Assembly (NCBI RefSeq): GCF_035621135.1
Contig: NZ_CP141728.1
Span: 744,001 to 808,000 of the forward strand
Direction: 5' to 3'
Length of the DNA stretch: 64,000 nt
Origin: Sinanaerobacter sp. ZZT-01
GTDB lineage: Bacteria; Bacillota; Clostridia; Peptostreptococcales; Anaerovoracaceae
The notes under the pieces are model-generated. The model saw nothing but the letters and a program-made list of their open reading frames with translations. It had not been told where the DNA came from and searched no databases. Both the position numbers and the translations under genes were made by a program. Shown in pieces: positions 62,283 to 64,000 of the stretch. How positions within the stretch are numbered: the stretch's first letter is position 1; the number at the start of each line of letters is the position of its first letter.

Positions 62283-63062
62283 TCACCCGAAACGCCCTGT
62301 AATATAATCTTCCGTCTTTTTATTTGCGGGATTGGAAAAAATCGTTTCTGTCCGATCGCTTTCTATCACTTCTCCGCTCAAAAAGAAGGAAGTAAAATCA
62401 GAAACGCGTCCCGCCTGCTGCATATTATGGGTTACAATTACAATCGTATATTTATCCGAAAGTGTGTTTAACAATTCTTCAATCTTTGCTGTTGCAACCG
62501 GGTCCAACGCGGAAGTCGGTTCGTCCATTAGTATGACCTCCGGCTCTACGGCCAGGCATCTTGCAATGCACAGACGCTGCTGCTGTCCGCCGGAAAGTCC
62601 TGCCGCAGATCGGTTGAGACGGTCTTTTACCTCTTCCCAGAGTGCAACTTCACGCAAGGTGCGTTCTACAATTTCATCCAATTTATTTTTATTTTTTTCT
62701 CCGTGAATCTTGGGTCCGTATACGATATTTTCATAGATTGATTTTGGAAATGGATTTGGTTTTTGAAAGACCATTCCCACTTTTTTTCTCAATGCAGTCA
62801 GGTCGTAATCCTTTCCGTATATATCTTCTTTGTCAAAATAAATATCCCCTTCGATTCTCACTCCGTTTATCAGATCATTCATTCGGTTTAACGTTCTGAG
62901 GAAGGTTGATTTTCCACATCCCGACGGTCCAATCAGAGCGGTGATCTTATTTTCATAGATGTCCATATTTATATTTTTTAATGCTTGAAAGCTACCATAA
63001 AAAAGGTTTAAATCTCTAACCTCAAATTTCATTTTACCTTCTGCTTTTTCTTCTATCTGCAT
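62283..63062 (-). CDS. pstB: Phosphate ABC transporter ATPase
   Basis: 259 residues with Walker [11 protein letters not shown]-loop VFQKPNPFP, signature LSGGQQQRL, Walker [13 protein letters not shown] and H-loop VTHNM, all normal, in contrast to the degenerate ATPase downstream. Start at MQIEEKAEG with AAAGGAG upstream. Confidence 0.96.
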   Translation of the reverse strand: MQIEEKAEGKMKFEVRDLNLFYGSFQALKNINMDIYENKITALIGPSGCGKSTFLRTLNRMNDLINGVRIEGDIYFDKEDIYGKDYDLTALRKKVGMVFQKPNPFPKSIYENIVYGPKIHGEKNKNKLDEIVERTLREVALWEEVKDRLNRSAAGLSGGQQQRLCIARCLAVEPEVILMDEPTSALDPVATAKIEELLNTLSDKYTIVIVTHNMQQAGRVSDFTSFFLSGEVIESDRTETIFSNPANKKTEDYITGRFG

Positions 63063-63066
63063 CGAT

Positions 63067-63933
63067 TTACTCCTTTTCTTTTCCCAGGCTGCCACTGATA
63101 AAATTCGCTGCGGTATTAATCAAAAGAACCATTAAGATTAACAAGGCGGCCGTCGCATAGGTCTTTTCCTTTGACAATCCCTCTGATGCCAGCATGTACA
63201 AATGCACTGCCATACTCCTTGTCGAATCGAAAACGCTGGTTGGCAGCTTTAAAGAGCCGCCGACAGTGAGCATAACTGCCGCCGTCTCTCCGACTGCTCT
63301 TCCGATTCCTAAAATCAATCCGGTCAAGATGCCTGACTTACAACAAGGCAAAACTACTTTTATAATTGTCTGCCACTTGCTGGCTCCCAGCGATAAGCTC
63401 CCTTCACGGTAAGACATGGGTACGGTTTTCAAGGATTCTTCGGTCGCACGTACAAGTGTAGGCAGAACCATCATGGACAGCGTAAGTCCTCCGGAAAGTA
63501 CGGACCATCCCATGCCGAGAAAGACGACGAAAAACGCAAATCCGAATAAACCAAATATAATGGAAGGAATTCCTGCTAATATTTCCGTGAAAAATCGGAT
63601 TAAGGAAACGATTCTTCCTCCTTTTGCGTATTCATTGAAATAGATCGCTGCCGCAATGCCAACCGGCATGGAAATGACCATCGCGACTGCTGTGATATAA
63701 AGGGTTCCGATGATAACAGAAAAGATGCCGCCCTCTTTTCCCAGTCTTCGAGGTTCCTGTGATAAAAATTCCCAATTGATATGAGTAAGACCATTGATTA
63801 GGATATATCCGACAATTACAACTAAGCTGATTAAGGTAATCGCTGCCAAAATTCCAAGACTGCTATAGAAAATTCCATCTTTTATGGACTTTGATCGTTT
63901 TTGATTGTTATTATATAATTTTTCTTTTTCCAT
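63067..63933 (-). CDS. pstA: Phosphate ABC transporter permease PstA
   Basis: 288 residues, six membrane helices, coupling loop [21 protein letters not shown]. Its ATG overlaps the pstC stop by one base (TAATG). Forms the channel with PstC. Confidence 0.95.
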   Translation of the reverse strand: MEKEKLYNNNQKRSKSIKDGIFYSSLGILAAITLISLVVIVGYILINGLTHINWEFLSQEPRRLGKEGGIFSVIIGTLYITAVAMVISMPVGIAAAIYFNEYAKGGRIVSLIRFFTEILAGIPSIIFGLFGFAFFVVFLGMGWSVLSGGLTLSMMVLPTLVRATEESLKTVPMSYREGSLSLGASKWQTIIKVVLPCCKSGILTGLILGIGRAVGETAAVMLTVGGSLKLPTSVFDSTRSMAVHLYMLASEGLSKEKTYATAALLILMVLLINTAANFISGSLGKEKE

Positions 63934-64000
63934 TATGCATCTCCTCCCATACGCCGCATTACAAGCTGGGCGAGAATATTCAGTAGCATGATAATGACAA
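63933..64000 (-). CDS. pstC: Phosphate permease PstC, C-terminal end (partial)
   Basis: The last ~21 codons (IIMLLNILAQLVMRRMGG...) run into the start of pstA with a one-base overlap, the usual pstC-pstA order. The rest lies beyond the window edge. Confidence 0.8.
   Translation of the reverse strand, partial: VIIMLLNILAQLVMRRMGGDA

Overview
The window reads as chromosome of an AT-rich, anaerobic, spore-forming Eubacteriales (Clostridia). The evidence is a complete 4-aminobutyrate (GABA) fermentation operon with 4-hydroxybutyryl-CoA dehydratase, a 3-keto-5-aminohexanoate cleavage enzyme, Trp T-box leaders, a spore-coat cotJC fragment, a flagellin with its lysine methylase, and whiA-yvcK-rapZ. 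The gene set resembles Clostridium aminobutyricum and Anaerovoracaceae, but that placement is inference from gene content.

Region 1 (1 to about 25.59 kb) is the right part of a conjugative or integrative element whose left end lies outside the window. Almost every gene is on the minus strand. In transcription order it carries a nuclease, two small zinc-ribbon proteins, ParA/ParB with three 25-bp parS-like palindromes, a nearly complete Tad/Flp (type IVb) pilus set, three exported or S-layer-anchored proteins, a type I toxin-antitoxin locus, a prepilin peptidase, a Toprim-ArdC polyvalent protein, an oriT-like region, MobC, relaxase, a PcfB-like protein with internal repeats, and a VirD4 coupling protein. 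The element ends inside cotJC: only the last third of that gene remains at 25.59-25.82 kb, so the element appears to split a sporulation gene.

Region 2 (25.8 to 34 kb) is chromosomal. It holds a decayed trpA fragment, a second copy of the small type I toxin locus, and divergent trpBA and trpEGDCF operons, each with its own promoter and a Trp-specific (UGG) T-box.

Region 3 (34 to 45.7 kb) holds a PAS-containing sigma-54 activator and the five-gene GABA operon (aminotransferase, CoA-transferase, 4-hydroxybutyrate dehydrogenase, dehydratase, permease), preceded by a near-perfect -24/-12 promoter. A degenerate EAL-HDOD signalling protein and CheW follow.

Region 4 (45.7 to 55.4 kb) is housekeeping: ABC exporter, whiA, a lysine-fermentation type cleavage enzyme, yvcK, rapZ, a PHP phosphoesterase, murB, argG and a Fic-fold protein that has lost its catalytic motif.

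Region 5 (55.4 to 64 kb) holds an MgtC-like protein, an unknown gene with a hemerythrin, the fliB-fliC flagellin module, an ABC ATPase with degenerate Q-loop, signature and H-loop, and the phoU-pstB-pstA-pstC end of a phosphate operon. No tRNA, rRNA, CRISPR array or transposase was recognised.
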